From positions 1 through 36,354 of the forward strand of contig JBEKSY010000036.1 in the NCBI GenBank assembly GCA_049516595.1: 36,354 nucleotides of DNA. Direction: 5' to 3'. How positions within the stretch are numbered: position 1 is the stretch's first letter; the number at the start of each line of letters is the position of its first letter. A program made the translations under genes and the position numbers. The DNA is from JBEKHT01 sp049516595. GTDB lineage: Bacteria; Chloroflexota; Anaerolineae; Anaerolineales; RBG-16-64-43. Below the pieces are notes generated by a model. It worked only from the letters and a program-made list of their open reading frames with translations. It did no database searches and was not told where the DNA came from. Shown here piece after piece: positions 7,589 to 14,747 of this stretch.

Positions 7589-8545
7589 TTAGGTCCCCAA
7601 TTCGGAGCGGACTGTCTGGTAGAGCGCTTCGGCCTTCAACTCTTGAAGCGTGTAACATGGCGCGTGCAAATGGTCGGCCAAGCGACGAGCCAATCCTTGG
7701 TCGAAGGCCGCGTGTTCCATGTTAACCACCACGCTGCGCACGCCGGATTCATGGATTTCCTCGGCGATGCGATGGGCCTCCTCGATCGGCGCCAGGGGTC
7801 CCATGGAAACATTGGCGGCCCCGTCTGTGAGCAGGATCATCATCGGCATGACCTCGGGATGCAGGGTCTTCTCCTGGCGGAAGACCTTGAGCGCCGTCGC
7901 CAATCCGGCGGAGAGCGGGGTCTTGCCACCCACGGGGATATCCGCCAGCGCTTTTTGCGCGAGCTGAGTGGAGTGGGTCGGAGGCAGGACCTGGATAGCG
8001 CGATCCTTTTGGAAGACCACGAGTCCGACGCGGTCCCGCCGCTGATAGGCGTCCGTGAGCAGGGAGAGGATTGCGCCTTTGGTGGCCGACATCCGTTCAG
8101 CGACGGCCATGGACCAAGAGGCGTCCACCACGAACAGGATGAGGTTTGCCGCCCGCTTGACGCGGATCTTGCGGTGATAATCGGAGGGATGAATCGCGAA
8201 GGCTACTCGCTCGCGTTCCTCTTCGCGCTCTCGCTGGAAGGGAGCCGCCGCCCGTAGCGTCGCGTCGAAGGCTAGATCGTCCGCCTTTCCGGGAGTGGCG
8301 CGCGCCTGGATGTAGCGACCGCGCTTCTGTTCGGTCCGCGTGCGCGACCGGCGCCCTCGCTCGCGGCGGGTGAGGCGATCCAGCGGGGTAGCCAGTCGGC
8401 GCGGAGAAAACTCCTGGCCAACCTTGACCTTCTGTCCCCCCTCCCACCAGGGCGCCTCGCGGCTTTCCCCAGCCGATTGCTGGAAGGGCTCGACCGGGGC
8501 TTGCTGCGGAGGAGCTTCATGAATCGGCTCCCGGATCAGTTCATC
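7589..8545 (-). CDS. ChlD-type chelatase medium subunit, VWA half, expressed by -1 frameshift
   Basis: This 318-codon frame holds the C-terminal half of a ChlD/BchD-like chelatase subunit. A Pro/acidic linker comes first, then an Arg-rich stretch, GRYIQARATPGKADDLAFDATLR split over two motifs (GRYIQARATP and LAFDATLRAAAP), and a VWA domain. The VWA domain has the MIDAS motif DASWS and LLTDGAANV. The frame contains no ATG, GTG or TTG before the MIDAS strand, so it cannot be translated alone in full. It joins the AAA+ frame at the A-rich slippery site at 8545-8551. The fused product would be about 684 residues, normal for ChlD. Its role is ATP-driven insertion of Mg or, more likely here, Co into a tetrapyrrole with a CobN/ChlH-type large subunit encoded elsewhere. 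A sequencing error in the A run is the main alternative. Confidence 0.85.
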   Translation of the reverse strand, partial: DELIREPIHEAPPQQAPVEPFQQSAGESREAPWWEGGQKVKVGQEFSPRRLATPLDRLTRRERGRRSRTRTEQKRGRYIQARATPGKADDLAFDATLRAAAPFQREREEERERVAFAIHPSDYHRKIRVKRAANLILFVVDASWSMAVAERMSATKGAILSLLTDAYQRRDRVGLVVFQKDRAIQVLPPTHSTQLAQKALADIPVGGKTPLSAGLATALKVFRQEKTLHPEVMPMMILLTDGAANVSMGPLAPIEEAHRIAEEIHESGVRSVVVNMEHAAFDQGLARRLADHLHAPCYTLQELKAEALYQTVRSELGT

Positions 8546-9642
8546 TTTTTTTTTATCGCGCTGGCCAGTTCCTGTTCGGGGGTGCGAGGTTCGCCTTCTT
8601 CTCCGTTCTGCACATCGGCGTGAATCTGTTCGATTCGTTCTTCTAGGTTGTAAAGGCTGACCTCGGCTTGCTGAAAGGGACCGCGTCGCAACCGGTGAGG
8701 CAGGGCCAGCTCGGCGGCCAGGGCAATGTCATGATCGTTGATGGCCGAGCGATCCTCCAAAGCCGCTTGCGCTCGGGCCGCTTTGAGGATGACCAAGTCC
8801 GCGCGGTGCCCGTCGACCTCCAAGGAGGAGGTCAGGCCGGCGATGGAGAGCAAGTCGCGACTCGAGTACGATACGCTCTCCACCACCTCCCGCGCTCGCT
8901 CAATTTCCTGCGACAACTCATGTTCTCTGGGCATCCACTTGGCACGGAACCCTTCCGGGTCGTCCTCAAAGGACAGGTTGCGCTCCATGATGCTCACGCG
9001 ATCGGGCGCCTCGGTGATGCCATGCACGTCGACGCACAGGGCAAAGCGATCCAGAAGTTGTGGCCGCAGGTCGCCCTCCTCAGGGTTCATGGTTCCGACC
9101 AAGATAAACCTTGCCGGGTGCGCAAAGGAGATGCCCTCCCTCTCTACGATGTTCATCCCCATCGCCGCCGAGTCGAGCAAGATGTCGACGACATGGTCAT
9201 CCAGGAGATTGACCTCGTCGATGTAGAGAAGACCCCGGTTCGCTGCCGCCAGCACGCCCGGCTCGAAGTAGCGCTCCCCCTTCTGGATGGCTCGCTCCAT
9301 ATCGAGGGTCCCCACCACCCGGTCCTCGGTGGCCGAAACGGGCAGGTTGACGAATGAGGTGCGCCGCATGACGAACGGCAACGACCCGCTTTCCCCGTTG
9401 CGCTCGCGGCATTCCGTGCACCAGGTGGTTGGGCGGTCCGGGTCGCAACCGAAGCGGCAGTCTTCGACAATCTTGACCTCCGGAAGCAAGGCGGCCAGAG
9501 CGCGAGCGGCAGTCGATTTCGCCGTGCCGCGCTCCCCGCGGATGAGCACCCCTCCAATGCGGGGATTCACGGCATTCAGGAGCAAGGCCCGTTTCATGCG
9601 CTCCTGCCCGACAATAGCGGTAAAGGGGAAGATGGCCGGCAT
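8536..9642 (-). CDS. ChlI-type AAA+ chelatase small subunit (zero-frame product of chlD gene)
   Basis: A 368-residue AAA+ ATPase starting MPAIFPFTAIVGQE at ATG 9642. It has Walker A GERGTAKST, Walker B LLYIDEVNLL, sensor-type VGTMNPEEGDLRPQLLDRF, and DLVILKAARAQAAL near the end, all hallmarks of ChlI/BchI. A four-cysteine cluster (DCRFGCDP, then WCTEC) is inserted after the first strand, as in cobaltochelatase-associated homologues. It ends LASAIKKKMN right after the slippery A run, so ordinary termination gives the small subunit and frameshifting gives the medium subunit. In chelatases the two form stacked hexameric rings that power metal insertion. It is transcribed divergently from ribosomal protein S1. 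No separate chlI is visible in the window. Confidence 0.9.
   Translation of the reverse strand: MPAIFPFTAIVGQERMKRALLLNAVNPRIGGVLIRGERGTAKSTAARALAALLPEVKIVEDCRFGCDPDRPTTWCTECRERNGESGSLPFVMRRTSFVNLPVSATEDRVVGTLDMERAIQKGERYFEPGVLAAANRGLLYIDEVNLLDDHVVDILLDSAAMGMNIVEREGISFAHPARFILVGTMNPEEGDLRPQLLDRFALCVDVHGITEAPDRVSIMERNLSFEDDPEGFRAKWMPREHELSQEIERAREVVESVSYSSRDLLSIAGLTSSLEVDGHRADLVILKAARAQAALEDRSAINDHDIALAAELALPHRLRRGPFQQAEVSLYNLEERIEQIHADVQNGEEGEPRTPEQELASAIKKKMN
8545..8551 (-). promoter_or_regulatory. Programmed -1 ribosomal frameshift site (A AAA AAG)
   Basis: On the minus strand the zero frame reads ATA AAA AAA AAG ATG AAC TGA. The last bases form A AAA AAG, the same heptamer as E. coli dnaX. 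Slipping back one base yields GAT GAA CTG and the ChlD frame. The zero-frame stop is only two codons past the heptamer. An AGGAA element lies 17 bases upstream. A short stem (8527-8532 with 8510-8515, 11-base loop) lies 12 bases downstream. Both are weaker and further away than classical stimulators. Confidence 0.75.
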
Positions 9643-9663
9643 GGTTGCTTTCGCTCCAGAACA

Positions 9664-9692
9664 ATTATAACTCGCGATCCCGAGCGAGCTGG
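9664..9692 (-). promoter_or_regulatory. Putative promoter of the chelatase gene
   Basis: The minus strand carries a perfect -10 hexamer TATAAT (9669-9664), 21 bases before the ATG at 9642. That gives a leader of about 15 bases. No good -35 hexamer is seen at 17-bp spacing (CCAGCT), so recognition may need an activator or be weak. Confidence 0.45.
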
Positions 9693-9833
9693 GGAAATCC
9701 CTCAAGGGCTGGCGCACCGCCGGAGCGATGCCCCGGCGGACATTCACGCGGTACCTTAGCGCCCCTGGGGGTCAACCCTGCGCAAAGGATAGCGGAGCCC
9801 CCACGAGGCCCAATCCTCCCCTCCTCATCCTGG

Positions 9834-9862
9834 TTGCCAGGAATGGTCTTCGCTCTTATAAT
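9834..9862 (+). promoter_or_regulatory. Sigma-70-type promoter of ribosomal protein S1
   Basis: TTGCCA (9834-9839) and TATAAT (9857-9862) are separated by exactly 17 bp, close to the consensus housekeeping promoter. Transcription would start near 9869, about 28 bases before the S1 ATG at 9897. This also excludes upstream in-frame starts, which would lie before the promoter. Confidence 0.7.
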
Positions 9863-9896
9863 GCTCTTATCTTCTTCACCGGAGCAACCGACATTC

Positions 9897-11171
9897 ATGG
9901 CATCCAATTCCGAAAAGCTGGACGAGGGAGAACGAAAGCCCAAGGACGGCCCACCCGACAACCCGATGGAGAGTCTCCTCGAGCAGTCTGAAGCGGGAGA
10001 TCAGCCCAAACGTGGCGAAATCCGCAAGGGCGTCATCGCCCGAGTCACCCCCGCGGAGATCCTCGTGTCCATCGGAACCAAATCGGAAGGGGTCATCCCC
10101 GCCAGAGAGCTTGAACGCCTGGATACCGAAGCGCGGGCCGCCCTCCAGGAAGGCCAAGAGATTACCGTCTACGTCGTGAACCCCGAGGATCACGCAGGAA
10201 ACGTGCTCCTCTCCCTCGCGCGCGCCCAGGAGGAAAACGACTGGCAACGGGTCGAGGACATGCGCCAGAGTCAGGAAGTCTTTGGCGGACGGGTGGACGG
10301 GTTCAACAAGGGTGGCCTGATCGTCAAGGTCGGCAACCTGCGTGGGTTCGTGCCAGCCTCCCAATTCAGCCTCAGCCGGCGGCATCGCAGCGAAGGGGAA
10401 ACGCCCGAGCAGAAATGGAGCAAGATGGTCGGCGAGCCGATCCATGTCAAGGTGATCGAGGTGGACCGCAGCCGGAACCGCTTGATCCTTTCCGAGCGCG
10501 CAGCGGCCAAAGAGGCCCGCGAGAGCCAAAAGGAACGCTTGCTCAACGAATTGCATGAGGGCGAGGTCCATAGCGGGCATGTCATCAGCCTGGCCAACTT
10601 TGGCGCCTTCGTGGACCTGGGAGGCGCCGATGGTCTCGTCCATCTTTCCGAGATCTCGTGGAAGCGCATCAACCACCCCTCCGAAGTGCTCAAGGTGGGG
10701 CAGAAGGTGCAGGTCAAGGTGCTGGGCGTGGACCGCGAGCGCAAACGCATCAGCCTCTCGATGAAGGCCCTCGAGCAGGATCCTTGGGAGCAGGTGGTAA
10801 GCGAGCTGCACGAAGGCCAACTGGTGAGCGCAACGATCACCAAACTGGCCAAATTCGGCGCTTTCGCGCGCCTGGAAGGGCATGAGGAGGTCGAGGGTCT
10901 GATCCACCTCACCGAGCTTTCGGACAAGCACGTCGAACACCCCCGTGAGGTGATTGAGGAGGGACAGACCTTGACCCTGCGCGTGGTTAAGGTGGACGCG
11001 GAGGGACGCCGCATCGGCCTGAGTTTGAGGCGGGTGAACTCTCCCGATTACGCGGATTTGGATTGGGAAGCCGCCATGCGCGACCTGGAAACGGGCGGGG
11101 CGAAGGAAGAGGCTCCCCCCGAGGCAGACCTCCCTGCCGACGACGCAGGCCCTGAGGCGGAAGCGGCCTGA
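9897..11171 (+). CDS. rpsA: Ribosomal protein S1 (four S1 domains)
   Basis: A 424-residue protein starting MASNSEKLDEG, with an acidic leader and four S1 RNA-binding repeats. The repeats open with GEIRKGVIARVTPAEI, VFGGRVDGFNKGGLI, VHSGHVISLANFGAFVDLG and VSATITKLAKFGAFARL. Repeats 3 and 4 are the best preserved, with the typical DGLVHLSEIS and GLIHLTELS endings. A Glu/Ala/Pro-rich tail follows. Four repeats and about 420 residues fit the shorter S1 of many non-proteobacteria, where E. coli has six. Its role is mRNA capture on the 30S subunit and possibly wider RNA binding. The start is set by the promoter just upstream; a GGAG lies 12 bases before the ATG. It ends at a strong intrinsic terminator, so it is a single-gene unit. 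Confidence 0.88.
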   Translation: MASNSEKLDEGERKPKDGPPDNPMESLLEQSEAGDQPKRGEIRKGVIARVTPAEILVSIGTKSEGVIPARELERLDTEARAALQEGQEITVYVVNPEDHAGNVLLSLARAQEENDWQRVEDMRQSQEVFGGRVDGFNKGGLIVKVGNLRGFVPASQFSLSRRHRSEGETPEQKWSKMVGEPIHVKVIEVDRSRNRLILSERAAAKEARESQKERLLNELHEGEVHSGHVISLANFGAFVDLGGADGLVHLSEISWKRINHPSEVLKVGQKVQVKVLGVDRERKRISLSMKALEQDPWEQVVSELHEGQLVSATITKLAKFGAFARLEGHEEVEGLIHLTELSDKHVEHPREVIEEGQTLTLRVVKVDAEGRRIGLSLRRVNSPDYADLDWEAAMRDLETGGAKEEAPPEADLPADDAGPEAEAA

Positions 11172-11250
11172 AGACCTCCGCCGCCTGCGCCCTCGCGGGC
11201 TTGCACTAGGCCTCCCCCCTGCGCTTCTGCGTTGCCCATAAGGTTACCCA

Positions 11251-11284
11251 GGACGCCAGCCAAGCTGGCGCCTTGTTTTTTTTT
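11251..11284 (+). terminator. Rho-independent terminator after rpsA
   Basis: A perfect GCCAGC-CAA-GCTGGC stem, extended outward by a C-G pair and then further G-C pairing beyond a mismatch, is followed by TTG and nine T residues. It sits 80 bases after the rpsA stop and is the clearest terminator in the window. Confidence 0.85.
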
Positions 11285-11397
11285 CCAGGCCCGTGCAACC
11301 CGCGCCCCAAATTAGCGTATATTGGGCTAGACAATCCTCCTGCCCATCAACGACGCCCTAAGCATTTGCTGGCAACGCGTCCATGGAGACACTCCAC

Positions 11398-12252
11398 ATG
11401 AGATCTCCCTTCTTCGCAGCGGTAGCGACCCTGGCCGGGGCGACCCTGGCCTGCTCCGGGCTGACCTTCAGCGTGCGAGAGGTCCAGACTGGGCCGACCC
11501 AGACGGTTACGATCAACGAACCCCCGCCCGCAGCCGGCCAAGTGGCCTCCATCACCCTGGAGATGGGGACGGGCACCCTTCATTTATCCGCCGGCGCGTC
11601 GGGGCTGGCCGAGGGGACCATTCGCTACAATGTGGCCGATTGGGGCCCCCTGCTGGAGCGGTCGGGATCCAATCTAACCATCCGCCAGCAGACGACCACT
11701 TCCACCTTGGCGGTCCAGGGGCCGCAAATTGTAAACGACTGGGATCTCAAGCTTGGCTCCGTCCCCATGGATCTGACCGTCCAGGCCGGGGCCTACCGCG
11801 GGAATCTCGATCTGACGGGCCTCTTCCTTCGGAATCTGACAATCTCTGACGGCGCAAGTCAGTCCGAGGTCAACTTCGGAGAGCCCAATCCGGAGCCCAT
11901 GCAACTCCTCAGTTACCGCACCGGAGCCTCAACCGCCACGTTACGTGGCCTCGCGAATGCCAATTTCCAGGAAATGACCTTCGATGGAGGGGCAGGCGAC
12001 TATACCCTCGACTTCGGAGGAGTGCTCCAGCACCCAGCCTCACTGCGGATCCGCACGGGGGTCAGCTCGGTCCGCCTCCTGGCGCCGGCCGGGCTCAACG
12101 TCCAGGTGACCACCCAGGGCGGTCTCGCGAGTGTGCAAACCGACCCGGGCTGGCAGACGAGCGGTTCCACCTATGGTCATGCGGGCACGGGCCCCTTGCT
12201 CTCTATCTCGGTAGAGATGGGCGTAGGGAGTCTTTCGCTCCTGAGCGGGTAG
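11398..12252 (+). CDS. Toast-rack family lipoprotein
   Basis: About 284 residues. The N-terminus MRSPFFAAVATLAG followed by TLACSG is a lipoprotein signal with lipobox LAC, so the mature protein is probably membrane-tethered outside the cell. The rest is a repetitive beta-rich domain of the toast-rack / DUF2154 type, with ITLEMGTGTLHLSAG near the start and LSISVEMGVGSLSLLSG at the very end. The ATG at 11398 is preferred, because a GGAG ribosome site lies 9 bases before it. An upstream in-frame ATG at 11383 adds five residues. A TATATT element (11318-11323) may be its -10. It precedes a sigma/anti-sigma pair, which suggests an envelope-stress cassette. The molecular function of toast-rack proteins is unknown. 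Confidence 0.75.
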   Translation: MRSPFFAAVATLAGATLACSGLTFSVREVQTGPTQTVTINEPPPAAGQVASITLEMGTGTLHLSAGASGLAEGTIRYNVADWGPLLERSGSNLTIRQQTTTSTLAVQGPQIVNDWDLKLGSVPMDLTVQAGAYRGNLDLTGLFLRNLTISDGASQSEVNFGEPNPEPMQLLSYRTGASTATLRGLANANFQEMTFDGGAGDYTLDFGGVLQHPASLRIRTGVSSVRLLAPAGLNVQVTTQGGLASVQTDPGWQTSGSTYGHAGTGPLLSISVEMGVGSLSLLSG

Positions 12253-12332
12253 GCCCGGCAGGAGCGTGAGCCGGGGCCTTGCGTCCGACCCGCGCTCCCT
12301 CACGCCGTCGATGTCAGGCTGGAGAGGCCGCC

Positions 12333-12929
12333 GTGGTTGAGGTTCCCCCGGAGTGGATTCAAAGATCCCAGGGCGGAGAGGGTGAGTACTTCGATCGCCT
12401 GGTCGAAGCCTTCCAGGCTCCCGTCTACAACCTGTGCTTCCGGATGCTCGGCAACCCGGGCGATGCAGAGGACGCCGCGCAAGAGGCCTTTTGGCGTGCC
12501 TATCGGGGGATTCGCCGCTACGACCCGAGGCGGCCTTTTGGGACATGGCTTCTCGCCATCGCAGCGCATCACTGCATTGACCTGCTCCGCCGCAGAAAAC
12601 CGCCTCCCGTTTCCCTGGAGGCGCTTGTGCCCCAGCAAGAGCTGCGCGATCCCAGCCCTGGGCCCGAGCTGTCCGCGGAGAGAGCCGAGCGCGAACGCGC
12701 GCTGACGGCGACGATTCAGAAGCTGGATCCCGAGGATCGAGCGACCTTGATAATGAGGTACTGGCATGACATGTCCTATGAAGAAATGAGCCAGGTGCTC
12801 TCCCTCTCGACGGGCGCAGTCAAGAGCCGGCTGCACCGTGCCCGCCGAACCCTGGCCGACCAGTGGGCCTCGACGCAGCCAAAAGCAGACCCCCAAAGGA
12901 GGATGCCTGATGCCGCACCTGCCATTTGA
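12333..12929 (+). CDS. RNA polymerase ECF sigma factor
   Basis: A 198-residue sigma-70 family factor with only regions 2 and 4. Region 2 spans EYFDRLVEAFQAPVYNLCFR through DAEDAAQEAFWRAY and FGTWLLAIAAHHCIDLLRR. Region 4 spans LDPEDRATLIMRYWHDMSYE through STGAVKSRLHRARRTLA. The start is GTG 12333, because GGAGAGG lies 5 bases before it; an in-frame ATG at 12279 lacks a ribosome site. It directs polymerase to a stress regulon, probably including its own genes. The 3' end overlaps the anti-sigma gene by 20 bp, so the two are co-translated partners. The controlling signal is unknown. Confidence 0.92.
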   Translation: MVEVPPEWIQRSQGGEGEYFDRLVEAFQAPVYNLCFRMLGNPGDAEDAAQEAFWRAYRGIRRYDPRRPFGTWLLAIAAHHCIDLLRRRKPPPVSLEALVPQQELRDPSPGPELSAERAERERALTATIQKLDPEDRATLIMRYWHDMSYEEMSQVLSLSTGAVKSRLHRARRTLADQWASTQPKADPQRRMPDAAPAI

Positions 12930-13446
12930 GGATTGGCTCTTCACGGAAGAGGTTCTCTCCCTTGAGCAGGAAGAGGCCCTCCAGGGTCACCTGCGCGAAT
13001 GCCCCGGCTGCCGTCAACTGGCGACCCGCCGGGCCGAATCCGAGGCGGCGTTGCGCGAGATGGCCATAGCTCAGCCGCGTCGCGATTTTCTGGAGCGCTG
13101 GAGCCAAATGCGCCAGCACCGCGAGGCCGGGCGGAGGCTGTGGCATGCCTGGCTGGTCCTGGCGCTGTGCGGGGCAGGCGCTCTGATCCTGGCGGCGATC
13201 CTGGGCCTGCAGCTGGTCGCACTTGTGCTCTCGCCCATCCACTTGGCCGCGGAGCTGGTCCATCTGGCGACCTCACTGGCCTCTCAGGTGAGCGTGGCGG
13301 AAGTGCTCTGGTCCGTCCTGCTCCAAGGCGCGAGGGAGCTGGTCCCAATGCCCGTCTGGGCCGGTCTGGTTGTGAGCTTGGGCTTGCTCTGCGCCCTCTG
13401 GGTGCTTGTCATCCTGCACTTTAGCGAACAAGGAGTCCGAAAATGA
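12910..13446 (+). CDS. Zinc-finger anti-sigma factor, membrane-anchored
   Basis: A 178-residue protein starting MPHLPFEDWLF at ATG 12910, with a strong AAAGGAGG ribosome site 7 bases before. The N-terminal part contains the anti-sigma zinc motif HLRECPGC (HxxxCxxC), the usual element that clamps an ECF sigma factor. Two hydrophobic segments follow: residues about 77-105 (LVLALCGAGALILAAILG) and a C-terminal one (VWAGLVVSLGLLCALWVLV). Both ends may therefore face the cytoplasm. It would hold the adjacent sigma factor at the membrane until a signal releases it. Its stop overlaps the next gene's start by 4 bp (ATGA). Confidence 0.88.
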   Translation: MPHLPFEDWLFTEEVLSLEQEEALQGHLRECPGCRQLATRRAESEAALREMAIAQPRRDFLERWSQMRQHREAGRRLWHAWLVLALCGAGALILAAILGLQLVALVLSPIHLAAELVHLATSLASQVSVAEVLWSVLLQGARELVPMPVWAGLVVSLGLLCALWVLVILHFSEQGVRK

Positions 13447-14441
13447 ATCGTTATCTGCGGAGTTTGCCGCTCATCGTTCTGGTCCTGCTTTTCGCCCTCC
13501 CGGGCCTCGCGTTGGCCAGCGCACCGAGGGATGGGAAGGTGGTCTTTGGCGGCACGTATACATTGGCGCGTGGGGACACCCTCAACGGCGACCTGGTGGT
13601 CATCGGAGGGGCGGTGATCCTGGAGCCCGAGTCGATGGTGACGGGGAATGCGGTGCTCATCGGCGGCACGCTCAGTTCCGACGCCCAGATCGTGGGGGAT
13701 CTGGTCGTGATCGGCGGCATCACCAACCTGGGCGCTAACTCTGTCGTGCGGGGCGACGTCACCACTCTGGGTGGGATCCTTAATCAGGCGGAGGGGGCCA
13801 AGATCTACGGGCAGATCCTCGGCGGAGAAAACGCCCAAGGCCCGTTCCAATTCCCCATCCCCTCGTTCCAGATTCGACCCTTCGCCAACCCCGGGTTCTG
13901 GCAACTGGGCCTCACTCCTGTTGTGCAGGCTCTCTCCATCGGCCTGCGGAGTCTCGCCCTGGCCGCCCTGGCCGTTTTGGTCGTGCTGTTCTGGGCCGAG
14001 CCGACCAGCCGGGTGGCCCGGGCTGCCGTGGGCCAGGCCCTCCTCGCCGGCGGGGTGGGACTGCTCACGATCATTGTCGTTCCTGTCCTGCTCCTGCTGC
14101 TGGCCATCACCCTCTGCCTCATCCCCTTCAGTCTGATTGGGGCCCTGGTCATGGCAGCCGCCGTCGTCTACGGCTGGGTGGCCCTCGGGCAGGAGGTAGG
14201 GCGGAGACTCGCAGGGGCATTCCATTGGGCGCTCCACCCTGCGGCCGAGGCCGGAATCGGGACCCTGGTGCTGACCTTAGTTGCCGATCTGATCGGGTTG
14301 GTGCCCTGCGTGGGCTGGGTCGTGCCCGCGGTGATCGGGCTGCTTGGGTTGGGCGGGGTGGTGATGACCCGCTTCGGGGCCAGGTCCTATCCTCAAGTCA
14401 GTCCGACGCCCTCCGCGCCGGCGGCTCCCGCTTCTGCCTAG
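13443..14441 (+). CDS. Bactofilin/polymer-forming-like exported membrane protein
   Basis: A 332-residue protein. A signal peptide (residues 1-26, ending LALASA) is followed by about 80 residues of short beta-helix-like repeats such as GDLVVIGGAVIL, GNAVLIGGTLS, GDLVVIGGITN and GDVTTLGGI. This spacing resembles bactofilins (polymer-forming cytoskeletal proteins), but here it faces outward. The C-terminal half (about 160-315) has three or four hydrophobic membrane segments, including LALAALAVLVVLFW and LLTIIVVPVLLLLLAITL. A Pro/Ala tail ends it. It is translationally coupled to the anti-sigma factor, so it is probably part of the same envelope response, as sensor or effector (inference). Confidence 0.75.
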   Translation: MNRYLRSLPLIVLVLLFALPGLALASAPRDGKVVFGGTYTLARGDTLNGDLVVIGGAVILEPESMVTGNAVLIGGTLSSDAQIVGDLVVIGGITNLGANSVVRGDVTTLGGILNQAEGAKIYGQILGGENAQGPFQFPIPSFQIRPFANPGFWQLGLTPVVQALSIGLRSLALAALAVLVVLFWAEPTSRVARAAVGQALLAGGVGLLTIIVVPVLLLLLAITLCLIPFSLIGALVMAAAVVYGWVALGQEVGRRLAGAFHWALHPAAEAGIGTLVLTLVADLIGLVPCVGWVVPAVIGLLGLGGVVMTRFGARSYPQVSPTPSAPAAPASA

Positions 14442-14476
14442 AGGCCCTTCCCGGTTGCCGATCCGCAATCAAAACC

Positions 14477-14507
14477 GGCCCGCGAGGCGGACGACACCTC
14501 GCGAGCC
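14477..14507. terminator. Bidirectional terminator hairpin
   Basis: Arms GGCCCGCGAGG and CCTCGCGAGCC pair over 11 positions with one mismatch, around a 9-base loop. The minus strand continues GGTTTTGATT, giving a short T run. It lies between convergent genes (plus stop at 14441, minus stop at 14556) and could end both transcripts. Confidence 0.55.
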
Positions 14508-14555
14508 GATTCTCTTCCCGCCACCCGAGTCAACCAGGGAGAGGCTAGGCGATCT

Positions 14556-14747
14556 TCAGTTCCACTCCACCACCCAGACGGCCACCCCAGCGGCGAAGGT
14601 CGTCGCCAGGAGCAAGAGCCCCACCCGGCTCAGGCCCAGGTGGAGGGAGCGGGAATCAAAAGCCACCACCCCATCCAGGACGGCGCCTATGACCGCCCAG
14701 GCCGTCAGGCGAGGGTGTGCATTGGTCCAAGCTCCCAGTCGCCTCAT
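14556..14747 (-). CDS. Small two-helix membrane protein, unknown function
   Basis: A 63-residue protein beginning MRRLGAWTNAHPRLTAW, with two likely membrane helices (about residues 14-30, LTAWAVIGAVLDGVVAF, and 40-60, VGLLLLATTFAAGVAVWVV). Its start overlaps the coaE stop by 4 bp (ATGA), which argues that it is a genuine, translationally coupled gene and not a chance frame. Basic residues before the first helix suggest the N-terminus stays inside. I do not recognise the family. It is the last gene before a terminator hairpin. Confidence 0.6.
   Translation of the reverse strand: MRRLGAWTNAHPRLTAWAVIGAVLDGVVAFDSRSLHLGLSRVGLLLLATTFAAGVAVWVVEWN

Noticed and set aside
9645..9896. Longer N-terminus of ribosomal protein S1.
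   Set aside because: The extension would start before the TTGCCA/TATAAT promoter and reads as non-conserved Arg/Pro/Ser sequence.
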